From assembly GCA_910579965.1 (NCBI GenBank), contig CAJTWF010000020.1:1-45854 (forward strand): DNA of 45,854 nt. The letters are read 5' to 3'. The notes beneath the pieces are model-generated. The model searched no databases and was not told where the DNA came from. It saw only the letters and a program-made list of their open reading frames with translations. Numbering within the stretch: the first letter of the stretch is position 1; each line of letters starts with the position of its first letter. Source of the stretch: an uncultured Oscillospiraceae bacterium. Lineage in GTDB: Bacteria; Bacillota; Clostridia; Oscillospirales; Oscillospiraceae. Shown here piece after piece: positions 16,505 to 23,499 of the stretch. The position numbers were made by a program, and so were the translations under genes.

Positions 16505-17851
16505 TTACACAATGCCGTAGGCCAGCATGGCGTCCGCCACCTTGACAAACCCGGCGATGTTGGCCCCCGCCGCCAGGTTCCCCGCCATGCCGTACTGGGC
16601 CGCGGCGGCGGAGGCGTTGCGGTAGAGGTCCGTCATAATGGTTTTCAGGTGCTCGTCCACCTCCTCGAAGGTCCAGTAGAAGCGCATGGAGTTCTGGCTC
16701 ATCTCCAGAGCGGAGGTGGCCACGCCGCCGGCGTTGGCGGCCTTGGCCGGGGCGAAGAGCACGCCGGCGGCCTGGAGGGCCTCCACCGCCTCCGGGGTGC
16801 AGGGCATGTTGGCCCCCTCGGCCACGGCATAGCAGCCGTTCCCGATCAGAGCCCTGGCCCCGTTCAGATCCAGCTCGTTCTGGGTGGCGCAGGGCAGGGC
16901 AATGTCGCAGGGCGTCTGCCACACGCCGGCGCAGCCCGGGTGGTACTCCGCCTCCGGGTGGACGTCCACATAGGCGGAGATGCGCTGGCGCCGGACCTCC
17001 TTGAGCTCCTTGACCAGGGGCAGGTCAATGCCGTTCTTGTCGTAGATAAACCCGCCGGAGTCGCTCATGGTCACCACCCTGGCCCCGAACTGGGCCGCCT
17101 TCTCGCAAGCGTAGATGGCCACGTTGCCGGACCCGGAGATGGCCACCGCGGCCCCGTCAAAGCTCCGGCCCGCGTCCCTGAGCATGCAGTCGGCAAAGTA
17201 GCACAGGCCGTAGCCGGTGGCCTCGGTGCGGGCCAGGGAGCCGCCGTAGGTCAGGCCCTTGCCGGTGAGCACGCCGGTGAACTCGTTGCGCAGGCGCTTG
17301 TACTGGCCGAAGAGGTAGCCGATCTCCCGGCTGCCCACGCCGATGTCCCCGGCGGGCACATCGGTGTCCGGGCCGATATACTTGAAGAGCTCAGTCATGA
17401 AGCTCTGGCAGAAGCGCATGACCTCCAGGTCGCTCCGGCCCTTGGGGTCAAAGTCCGCCCCGCCCTTGCCGCCGCCGATGGGCAGGCCGGTGAGGCTGTT
17501 TTTGAAGATCTGCTCAAAGCCCAGAAACTTCACAATACCCTCGTAGACGGTGGGGTGGAACCGCAGGCCCCCTTTGTAGGGGCCGATGGCGGAGTTGAAC
17601 TGGACCCGGAAGCCCCGGTTGACGTGGATATTGCCCTGCTCGTCCTCCCAGGGCACCCGGAACTTGATGATCCGCTCCGGCTCCACGATGCAGTCCATCA
17701 CGCCCTCGGTGATATAGGCGGGGTTGGCCTCCACCACGGGGACCAGGGAGGTGAGGACCTCCCCCACCGCCTGATGAAACTCCGGCTCCGCCGGGTTGCG
17801 GGCAATCACCCGCTCCATCAGGCCGTTGAGATAGTCGTTCGCAATGCGCAT
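16505..17851 (-). CDS. gdhA: Glutamate dehydrogenase (NADP-type, hexameric)
   Basis: 448 aa. It interconverts glutamate and 2-oxoglutarate plus ammonia in the cytoplasm. GPYKGGLRFHP, FKNSLTGLPIGGGKGGADFD (catalytic Lys present), VPAGDIGVGSREIGYLFG and ISGSGNVAIYA are all intact. Start ATG 17851 follows TTGGAGG; an in-frame upstream extension crosses the promoter. Cofactor choice is inferred from family similarity. The promoter lies at 17927-17955, and the Ala125 paralogue follows in the same operon. Confidence 0.92.
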   Translation of the reverse strand: MRIANDYLNGLMERVIARNPAEPEFHQAVGEVLTSLVPVVEANPAYITEGVMDCIVEPERIIKFRVPWEDEQGNIHVNRGFRVQFNSAIGPYKGGLRFHPTVYEGIVKFLGFEQIFKNSLTGLPIGGGKGGADFDPKGRSDLEVMRFCQSFMTELFKYIGPDTDVPAGDIGVGSREIGYLFGQYKRLRNEFTGVLTGKGLTYGGSLARTEATGYGLCYFADCMLRDAGRSFDGAAVAISGSGNVAIYACEKAAQFGARVVTMSDSGGFIYDKNGIDLPLVKELKEVRRQRISAYVDVHPEAEYHPGCAGVWQTPCDIALPCATQNELDLNGARALIGNGCYAVAEGANMPCTPEAVEALQAAGVLFAPAKAANAGGVATSALEMSQNSMRFYWTFEEVDEHLKTIMTDLYRNASAAAAQYGMAGNLAAGANIAGFVKVADAMLAYGIV

Positions 17852-17926
17852 GGCTGTCGCCTCCAAGCTGAATTTGGCATGGGCGGCGGCCTGTCCGGCC
17901 GTCTGCCGCCGCTTTAATAGATTAAA

Positions 17927-17955
17927 TCGTAACACAGGCATTTTGTCCCCGTCAA
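17927..17955 (-). promoter_or_regulatory. Promoter for the GDH operon
   Basis: TTGACG (17955-17950), 17 bp, TTACGA (17932-17927) on the - strand, about 75 bp before gdhA. The AT-rich stretch 17956-18058 holds no gene. Confidence 0.5.
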
Positions 17956-18060
17956 CGTTTTTTTAACCGCTGGAAAAAGTTTTGTCTGCATGAACAAAAC
18001 AACTGTCTCTGCTGTGCACTCTTTTGTGCCATCTCCCACTTAATTTAGAATAATATTTAA

Positions 18061-18096
18061 GCAGGCGGTCCCATCAAGGGGCCACCTGCTTTTTTA
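18061..18096. terminator. Terminator-like hairpin after the small acidic protein gene
   Basis: GCAGG-GG-CCC pairs with GGG-CC-CCTGC around a short loop and is followed by six T on the + strand. On the - strand it ends the 18094 gene less perfectly. Confidence 0.5.
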
Positions 18097-18276
18097 TTCC
18101 TCCTCTGCGACGTATAACTCCTCGGCTGCCAAAAGTGCATCTTTTAGCCTGTTCCCAATTTCCTTCACCATCTCTCTGTCACAGTTCCCAAATACCACAG
18201 CATTGCCAATAATTTGCAAGGTTTCATCTACTTGTCCTACAAGTTGGGCATACATTTTTTTATAAATAGTATCCAC
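18094..18276 (-). CDS. Small acidic helical protein, unknown function
   Basis: 60 aa, predicted mostly helical, with the acidic end DALLAAEELYVAEEE. It resembles the product of 25054-25221 in pattern (YxKxY near the start, then AL-x-A-xx-AEE-x-Y and acidic tail). Such short proteins occur on integrative elements of Firmicutes; no function is known to me. It has its own consensus promoter and is divergent from an XRE regulator. Confidence 0.6.
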   Translation of the reverse strand: MDTIYKKMYAQLVGQVDETLQIIGNAVVFGNCDREMVKEIGNRLKDALLAAEELYVAEEE

Positions 18277-18317
18277 TCTATTTTTTCCTCTCGTTCTAAT
18301 TAGGAATTTCTTAGTTT

Positions 18318-18346
18318 ATATTATCACTTTTTTCATCGAACGTCAA
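18318..18346 (-). promoter_or_regulatory. Promoter for the small acidic protein gene
   Basis: TTGACG (18346-18341), 17 bp, TAATAT (18323-18318) on the - strand, 42 bp before the start at 18276. Confidence 0.65.
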
Positions 18347-18358
18347 CTACAAACATCT

Positions 18359-18396
18359 ATATGATAATGAAATATCAATTAAACTGGTTATCATAT
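18359..18396. promoter_or_regulatory. Probable XRE operator
   Basis: ATATGATAA (18359-18367) and TTATCATAT (18388-18396) are perfect inverted arms 29 bp apart, directly upstream of the XRE start codon and between two divergent genes. Autoregulation is likely. Confidence 0.5.
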
Positions 18397-18416
18397 CTCT
18401 AAAAGGAGGGGATCAA

Positions 18417-18710
18417 ATGCTTGCAGAGCGAATCAAAACCCTGCGGGAGCAGGCGGGCATGTCCCAGGAAAAGCTGGCAAAGCGGCTGGGCATCACCCGG
18501 TCCAGCGTGAACGCCTGGGAGATGGGCATTTCCACCCCCTCGACGCAGTATATCGCGGAGCTGGCCGGGCTCTTCCGGGTCTCGGCGGACTACCTCCTGG
18601 GCCTCAGTGAGACGGCCACCGTCAGCGTCGCCGGGCTGACGGAGGCGGACGTGGGGCTTGTCTGTCACCTGATCTCCCACCTGCGCGGCGGCGCGGAGAG
18701 GGAAAAATAG
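18417..18710 (+). CDS. XRE-family transcriptional regulator
   Basis: 97 aa. The HTH_3 domain fills residues 1-62: RIKTLREQAGMSQEKLAKRL, ITRSSVNAWEMGISTPSTQY as the recognition region, and FRVSADYLLGL, the standard end of this family. A short C-terminal tail follows with no clear sensor. The ribosome site AAAGGAGG sets ATG 18417. It probably controls itself and the divergent small protein through the repeat at 18359-18396. Confidence 0.9.
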   Translation: MLAERIKTLREQAGMSQEKLAKRLGITRSSVNAWEMGISTPSTQYIAELAGLFRVSADYLLGLSETATVSVAGLTEADVGLVCHLISHLRGGAEREK

Positions 18711-18715
18711 CGCGA

Positions 18716-18748
18716 AACCCCCGCCGGACATTGCGTCCGGCGGGGGTT
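18716..18748. terminator. Bidirectional terminator
   Basis: A perfect 14-bp stem AACCCCCGCCGGAC with loop ATTGC. It separates the XRE gene (+) from the 3' end of arcC (-). Confidence 0.8.
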
Positions 18749-18793
18749 CTTGGCCTGTCTGCGCAGCCGCTGGGCGGCCACGAATACAGATCC

Positions 18794-19735
18794 TTATTGC
18801 CGTATGACGGTGCCGGTCCTGCCGGCGATGCCCTCCCGGGCCTTCTCCAGCAGGGTGATGAGGGCCTCCCGGCCGGGCTTGGACTGGGCGAATTTCACCG
18901 CCGCCTCCACCTTCGGCAGCATGGAGCCGGGGGCGAACTGCCCCTCCCGGGCGTACTGGAGGGCCTGATCCGGGGTCATGGCGTCCAGCCACTGCTCGTT
19001 CTCCCTGCGGAAATTGACGGCTACCTTTTCCACGGCGGTGAGGATGATGAGCATATCCGCGTCCAGCTGCTCCGCCAGCAGCTCAGAGGCAAAATCCTTG
19101 TCAATCACCGCCGCTGCGCCCTTGAGGTGGTTCTTCTCCGTGCGGTAGACCGGGATTCCCCCGCCGCCGCAGCAGATGACCAGATGGCCGTCCTCGGTCA
19201 GAGCCCGGATGGCGCCGGCCTCAATGATGTGCTTGGGCTTGGGGGAGGCCACGTACCGCCGCCAGCCCCGGCCCGCGTCCTCCCGGACCAGATTGCCGGT
19301 CTTGGCCGCGTACTCCTTGGCCTCCCGCTCGGTCAGGAACTTGCCGATGGGCTTGGAGGGGTGGTCAAAGGCCGGGTCCGACGGGTCCACCTCCACCTGG
19401 GTGACAATGGAGCACACGGGCATGTTGCCGATGCCGCGGTTGAGCAGCTCCTCCCGGAAGGCGTTTTGCAGATCGTAGCCAATGTAGGCCTGGCTCATGG
19501 CCCCGCAGACGGACAGCGGGGTGAAGCCCTGGCTGGGATCCTCCTTCTGGAGGGCTGCCATGGCGTTGTTGATAATCCCCACCTGGGGTCCGTTTCCGTG
19601 GGCCACCACCACCTGATTGCCGTCCTCGATCAGATCCACGATGGCCCGGGCGGTGATTTTCACCGCTGCCGCCTGCTCGGGCAGCGTGTTCCCCAGGGCG
19701 TTGCCCCCCAGGGCGATGACGATGCGCTTGCTCAT
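18794..19735 (-). CDS. arcC: Carbamate kinase
   Basis: 313 aa amino-acid-kinase fold. It transfers phosphate from carbamoyl phosphate to ADP, giving ATP, CO2 and ammonia. Family motifs: RIVIALGGNALGN, VVVAHGNGPQVGIINNAM, ICCGGGGIPV and KDFASELLAEQLDADMLIIL. It is the last gene of the ygeY-ygeW-arcC set, so its carbamoyl phosphate most likely comes from YgeW rather than from an arginine deiminase pathway; no arcA or arcB is in the window. Start ATG 19735 has AGGAAGTAAGGT upstream. Confidence 0.93.
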   Translation of the reverse strand: MSKRIVIALGGNALGNTLPEQAAAVKITARAIVDLIEDGNQVVVAHGNGPQVGIINNAMAALQKEDPSQGFTPLSVCGAMSQAYIGYDLQNAFREELLNRGIGNMPVCSIVTQVEVDPSDPAFDHPSKPIGKFLTEREAKEYAAKTGNLVREDAGRGWRRYVASPKPKHIIEAGAIRALTEDGHLVICCGGGGIPVYRTEKNHLKGAAAVIDKDFASELLAEQLDADMLIILTAVEKVAVNFRRENEQWLDAMTPDQALQYAREGQFAPGSMLPKVEAAVKFAQSKPGREALITLLEKAREGIAGRTGTVIRQ

Positions 19736-19818
19736 ACCTTACTTCCTCAAATTCCTTTCAGTAGCCATACTGTTTCCTCTGGTACGGTTTCGCTCTTCAC
19801 AGGGAAAAGTATGTATAC

Positions 19819-21012
19819 CTAAAACGCCTTCCGCCGCCCGCCGGCACGCTCCAGCGCCCGCAGCGCGCCCACAGGGTCCTTGACCTTGCTCAGGAAGATC
19901 ATGGCCGCGATGATGTAGGGCTTGAAGGACGCCTCCTTGTACAGGGGCTGGATATACCGGTCAAAGACGGAGTTATCCACCTCGCCCTCCTGGCAGCTCA
20001 GGCCCGTGATGTCCGCGGGCAGGCAGTGCATGTAGAGCGCCCGGCCCTCCCGGGTCAGCTTCATCATCTCCTCGGTGCAGGACCAGTCCTTATGCTGGGC
20101 GTTCTGGGCCAGCAGCTCCTGCTCCAGCCGGTCAATGCCCGCCTTGTCCCCCTCCCGGTAGAGCCGGGTGCGCTTCTCCATGGCCTTGAAGGGGGCCCAG
20201 CTCTTGGGGTAGACAATGTCCGCGCCCCGGAAGGCCTCCTCCATGGAGTTCACCTTCCGGAAGGCCCCGCCGGAGGCCGCCGCGTTTTTCCGGGCCACGT
20301 CCTCGCTCTCCGGCATCACCTCGTACCCCTCCGGATGGGCCAGGGTCACGTCCATGCCGAACCGGGTGAACAGGCCGATGATGCCCTGGGGCACGCTCAG
20401 GGGCTTGCCGTAGCTGGGGGAGTAGGCCCAGGTCATGGCCACCTTTTTCCCCTTCAGGTTCTCCACGCCGCCGAACTGGTGGATCACGTGGAGCAGGTCC
20501 GCCATGGACTGGGTGGGGTGGTCCACGTCGCACTGGAGGTTCACCAGGGTGGGCCGCTGCTCCAGAATGCCCTTCTCATACCCCTCGTCCAGGGCGTCCA
20601 TGAAGGTCTTCTGGTACTTGTGGCCCTCCTCAATGAACATGTCGTCCCGGATGCCGATCACGTCGGCCATGAAGGAGACCATGTTGGCCGTCTCCCGGAC
20701 CGTCTCGCCGTGGGCAATCTGGCTCTTCTTCTCGTCCAGATCGCTGACCTCCAGGCCCAGCAGGTTGCAGGCGGAGGCGAAGGAGAACCGGGTGCGGGTG
20801 GAGTTGTCCCGGAAGATGGAGATGCCCAGGCCGGAGTCGAAGATCCGGGTGGAGATGTTCCGCTCCCGCAGATCCCGCAGGGCGTCGGCCACGGCAAAGA
20901 CCGCCGCCAGCTCGTCGTCCGTCTTGTCCCAGGTCCAGTAGAAGTCGTTTTTATACATGCCGTTGATCTTCAGCTTTTCCAGGCCCTGGGCCAGCTGCTC
21001 TGTCTTGCTCAT
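19819..21012 (-). CDS. ygeW: Knotted carbamoyltransferase YgeW
   Basis: 397 aa member of the aspartate/ornithine carbamoyltransferase superfamily, YgeW branch. The carbamoyl phosphate loop is FRDNSTRTRFSFASACNLLG. Branch features are QIAHGETVRETANMVSFMAD, DVDHPTQSMADLLH, KVAMTWAYSPSYGKPLSVPQ and YMHCLPAD. The natural acceptor of the branch is not settled; in purine-degrading bacteria it belongs to the late ureido-compound steps. Next to a carbamate kinase, the phosphorolytic direction (making carbamoyl phosphate) is likely. ATG 21012 follows AAGGAG. 83 bp separate it from arcC and 110 bp, with a dispersed repeat, from ygeY. Confidence 0.9.
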   Translation of the reverse strand: MSKTEQLAQGLEKLKINGMYKNDFYWTWDKTDDELAAVFAVADALRDLRERNISTRIFDSGLGISIFRDNSTRTRFSFASACNLLGLEVSDLDEKKSQIAHGETVRETANMVSFMADVIGIRDDMFIEEGHKYQKTFMDALDEGYEKGILEQRPTLVNLQCDVDHPTQSMADLLHVIHQFGGVENLKGKKVAMTWAYSPSYGKPLSVPQGIIGLFTRFGMDVTLAHPEGYEVMPESEDVARKNAAASGGAFRKVNSMEEAFRGADIVYPKSWAPFKAMEKRTRLYREGDKAGIDRLEQELLAQNAQHKDWSCTEEMMKLTREGRALYMHCLPADITGLSCQEGEVDNSVFDRYIQPLYKEASFKPYIIAAMIFLSKVKDPVGALRALERAGGRRKAF

Positions 21013-21051
21013 TGCTTATCGTCTCCTTTATGTCTTTATTTTATGCGGCCT

Positions 21052-21103
21052 GTTCTTTTCCTTTGTGAACAAGAAAAAGAACCAGAAAGAAAAACCTTTT
21101 AAC
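21052..21103 (-). repeat. Dispersed palindromic repeat, copy a (degenerate)
   Basis: Lies between ygeY and ygeW, read on the - strand. Same layout as the other copies: a T-rich GTTCTTTTT block, then a hairpin of TTCTTTT and AAAAGAA arms, here with a TGTTCACA loop. It could be a weak terminator or processing site between the two genes. Confidence 0.55.
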
Positions 21104-21122
21104 GTTTTTTCCCTGTTTTCAA

Positions 21123-22508
21123 CTATTTGATATCGTTGTCCGTCTTGCCGCCCCTGTACTCGCACACGTCCTCGCCGCCCCTGCCCTTATAGAGCCCCAC
21201 GCAGGCCGCGTACACCGCCGCGCAGGTGACCAGATCCTGCTTCCAGGTGATCTCGTTGGGGGCGTGGGCCTGGCTCTCCGCGCCGGGGCCGAAGCCCACG
21301 CAGGGGATGCCGTACCGGCCCTGGATGGACACGCCGTTGGTGGAGAAGGTCCACTTGTCGATGAGGGGACGGCGGCGCAGGCGCATGGCGTCCAGCCGCT
21401 CGTCCGGGTCCGCGTGGCCCACCCGCTCCGGACCGTAGAGGGCCCTGTGGGCCTCCGCCAAGGCCTGGACGTGGGGGGCGCTCTCCTTGTTGATCCAGGT
21501 GGGGAAATAGCACTCGGTCTCGTACTTCAGCCCCGTCCAGGCCGGACGGTCATACATGTACATGCTCACCTTCACGTCCTCGCCGCACCTGCGCACCGCC
21601 GGCAGGGCCCGGATCTCCTCCAGGCAGCTGTCCCAGGTCTCCCCGGCGGTCATGCGCCGGTCAATGGACACCGCGCAGCTGTCCGCCACCGCGCACCGGC
21701 TGGGGGAGGTGAAGAAAATCTGGCTCACCGTGCAGGTGCCCCGGCCCAGGAACCGGGCGTCCTCGTAGTGGTCCGGGTTGTACTGGGGGCTCAGCATCTT
21801 CACCAGCCCCTTGATCTCCGTCCCCTCCCCGTCGTCGTTGTCGTTGAGGGCCCGGATCTCCCGGACAATGTCGGCCATCTTATAGATGGCGTTGTCCCCC
21901 CGCTCCGGGGCGGAGCCGTGGCAGCTGACGCCCTTCACGTCCACCCGGATCTCCATGCGGCCCCGGTGGCCCCGGTAAATGCCGCCGTCGGTGGGCTCGG
22001 TGGACACCACGAACTCCGGCGTGATGCCGTCCTCGTTGTGGATGTACTGCCAGCACAGGCCGTCGCAGTCCTCCTCCTGGACCGTGGCCGCCACCAGAAT
22101 CGCGTACCCCTCGGGGATGAGGCCCAGATCCTTCATGATCTTCGCCCCGTACACCGCCGACACAACGCCGCCCTCCTGGTCCGATCCGCCCCGGCCGTAG
22201 ATGACGTCCTTGGTCTCGTAGCCCTGATAGGGATCGTGGTCCCAGTTGCCGGCGTTGCCCACGCCCACGGTGTCGATGTGTCCGTCAAAGGCGATCACCT
22301 TGTCCCCCTGGCCCATCCAGCCCAGGGCGTTGCCCTGGGGATCAATCTCCGTGCGGTCAAAGCCCAGCCGCTCCATCTCCAGAATGGTGCGCTTGATGAC
22401 CCCCTCCTCGCCGCAGCTCTCGCTGGGAATGGCGATCAGGTCCCGCAGGAATTTGCTCATGTTCTCCCGGTAGCCCTCCGATGCCCGCTTGATGCCCTCA
22501 AAGTCCAT
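21123..22508 (-). CDS. ygeY: YgeY-family M20 metallo-hydrolase
   Basis: 461 aa peptidase-M20/ArgE/DapE-type enzyme of the YgeY family, often linked to selenium-dependent purine metabolism. Zinc ligands: His in AFDGHIDTVGVG, Asp in GRGGSDQEGG, the Glu pair in ATVQEEDCDG, Glu in VVSTEPTDGG and a C-terminal His in ESQAHAPNE. The dimerisation domain sits in the middle (GVSCHGSAPERGDNAIYKMA). It would hydrolyse an amide or N-carbamoyl/N-acyl bond; the substrate is inferred. First gene of the leftward operon with ygeW and arcC. ATG 22508 is behind CGGAGGG; the promoter is at 22673-22700. Confidence 0.9.
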   Translation of the reverse strand: MDFEGIKRASEGYRENMSKFLRDLIAIPSESCGEEGVIKRTILEMERLGFDRTEIDPQGNALGWMGQGDKVIAFDGHIDTVGVGNAGNWDHDPYQGYETKDVIYGRGGSDQEGGVVSAVYGAKIMKDLGLIPEGYAILVAATVQEEDCDGLCWQYIHNEDGITPEFVVSTEPTDGGIYRGHRGRMEIRVDVKGVSCHGSAPERGDNAIYKMADIVREIRALNDNDDGEGTEIKGLVKMLSPQYNPDHYEDARFLGRGTCTVSQIFFTSPSRCAVADSCAVSIDRRMTAGETWDSCLEEIRALPAVRRCGEDVKVSMYMYDRPAWTGLKYETECYFPTWINKESAPHVQALAEAHRALYGPERVGHADPDERLDAMRLRRRPLIDKWTFSTNGVSIQGRYGIPCVGFGPGAESQAHAPNEITWKQDLVTCAAVYAACVGLYKGRGGEDVCEYRGGKTDNDIK

Positions 22509-22543
22509 AGGTCACGCCCTCCGTTTCATGTATTTTCAGTCAA

Positions 22544-22583
22544 CATTCTTTTTCTTGAAAGAAAAAGAATCAAAAAAGAACTT
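22544..22583 (-). repeat. Dispersed palindromic repeat, copy b
   Basis: On the - strand: AAGTTCTTTTTTGATTCTTT, then CTTTCAAG as the centre of a hairpin with TTCTTTTT and AAAAAGAA arms, ending AATG. It sits in the ygeY leader, 36 bp before the start codon, right after a GC-rich hairpin. Confidence 0.7.
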
Positions 22584-22672
22584 GGGCAGCGCAGGCGCTG
22601 CCGGGCCGGCCGTTGGGCGAAGCCCAATGGCGGCCCCTCTCCGGACAGACGCCGCAGCCCCTCTCTATCCTT
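22584..22672 (-). promoter_or_regulatory. Structured ygeY leader, possible attenuator
   Basis: The transcript from 22673 folds into a hairpin of GGGCCGCC-TTGGGC with GCCCAA-GGCCGGCCC, then a tight stem GGCAGCGCCTGCGCTGCC, followed at once by the T-rich start of repeat b (AAGTTCTTTTTT). The second stem plus U-run looks like an intrinsic terminator inside the 5' leader. No known riboswitch was recognised. Confidence 0.4.
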
Positions 22673-22700
22673 ATCATAGCATAGAAAACGCGGTTGTCAA
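22673..22700 (-). promoter_or_regulatory. Promoter for ygeY-ygeW-arcC
   Basis: TTGACA (22700-22695), 16 bp, TATGAT (22678-22673) on the - strand, about 165 bp before the ygeY start. Confidence 0.7.
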
Positions 22701-22740
22701 ACAATTTTTTTGAAAACCTAAAAATCTTTTTGAAAACCCA

Positions 22741-22769
22741 TTGCATTCTCCTCCCAATGCTGGTATGAT
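22741..22769 (+). promoter_or_regulatory. Promoter for the YheO-type regulator and PLP enzyme
   Basis: TTGCAT (22741-22746), 17 bp, TATGAT (22764-22769). It is 41 bp from the divergent ygeY promoter, so one regulator could control both. Confidence 0.6.
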
Positions 22770-22842
22770 GGACCCGGAAGCACATCCGGAACCGCAAAAA
22801 TCAGCCCCGGCCCAGGCCGGGGAGAGGGAGGTTGATACCGTT

Positions 22843-23499
22843 TTGGAAGCCCATCAGCTGTCCGTACTCAAGCAGGTGGCCGCCGCCCTGGCCGCCCAGT
22901 TCGGCTCCAACTGCGAGGTGGTGGTCCACGATCTGGAGAGCCAGGATCCGGCCCACTCCATCGTCCACATCGAAAACGGCCACGTCACCGGCCGCAAGGT
23001 GGGGGACGGCCCCTCCAACGTGGTTCTGGAGCAGATCATGAGCCACAACGAGGACCCCCAGGACTGCCTGGGCTACCTCTGCCGCACCGACGGCGGCAAG
23101 GTTCTCAAGTCCTCCACCGTCTACGTCCGCTCCCCCGGCGGGGCGGTCTCCGGCATCCTGTCCATCAACTTCGACATCTCCGCCCTGCTGATGGTGGAGC
23201 AGGCCGTGTCCGGCATCACCAGTACCCCCTGCGGCCGGCGGGAGGAGAACATCGCCGTGGTCAACGTCAACGACATGCTGGACGGCCTTATCGAGCAGAG
23301 CGTGGCCCTGGTGGGCAAGCCGGCGGCTCTGATGAACAAGGACGACAAGGTCCGGGCCATCCAGTTCCTCAGCCAGCACGGGGCGTTTCTGGTCACCAAG
23401 AGCGGCGACAAGGTGGCCAAGTATTTCGGCATCTCCAAATACACGCTGTATTCTTACATTGATCTAAAACAGGAGGAAAAGCGCCATGAGCAAGATTGA
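22843..23499 (+). CDS. YheO-like PAS/HTH transcriptional regulator
   Basis: About 218 aa from a TTG start at 22843 behind GAGGGAGG. This start keeps the usual 30 residues before VVVHDLE, and an upstream ATG at 22768 overlaps the -10. The N-terminal YheO (PAS_6) domain shows NCEVVVHDLES, SIVHIENGHVTGRKVGDGPS and GILSINFDISALL. The C-terminal HTH_22 domain contains VRAIQFLSQHGAFLVTKSGD, ending FGISKYTLYSYI. Such proteins sense small metabolites and control catabolic genes. It overlaps the PLP-enzyme gene by 14 bp and is divergent from ygeY, so it is the likely switch for the whole locus. A GC hairpin (about 22804-22823) precedes the ribosome site. Confidence 0.85.
   Translation: MEAHQLSVLKQVAAALAAQFGSNCEVVVHDLESQDPAHSIVHIENGHVTGRKVGDGPSNVVLEQIMSHNEDPQDCLGYLCRTDGGKVLKSSTVYVRSPGGAVSGILSINFDISALLMVEQAVSGITSTPCGRREENIAVVNVNDMLDGLIEQSVALVGKPAALMNKDDKVRAIQFLSQHGAFLVTKSGDKVAKYFGISKYTLYSYIDLKQEEKRHEQD

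Noticed and set aside
15125..17917. A 930-residue open frame on the + strand opposite the two GDH genes
   Set aside because: It is an antisense shadow in GC-rich DNA. Its composition (Gly, His, Val, Ala) is that of the complement of a coding strand, and the opposite strand has all GDH motifs.
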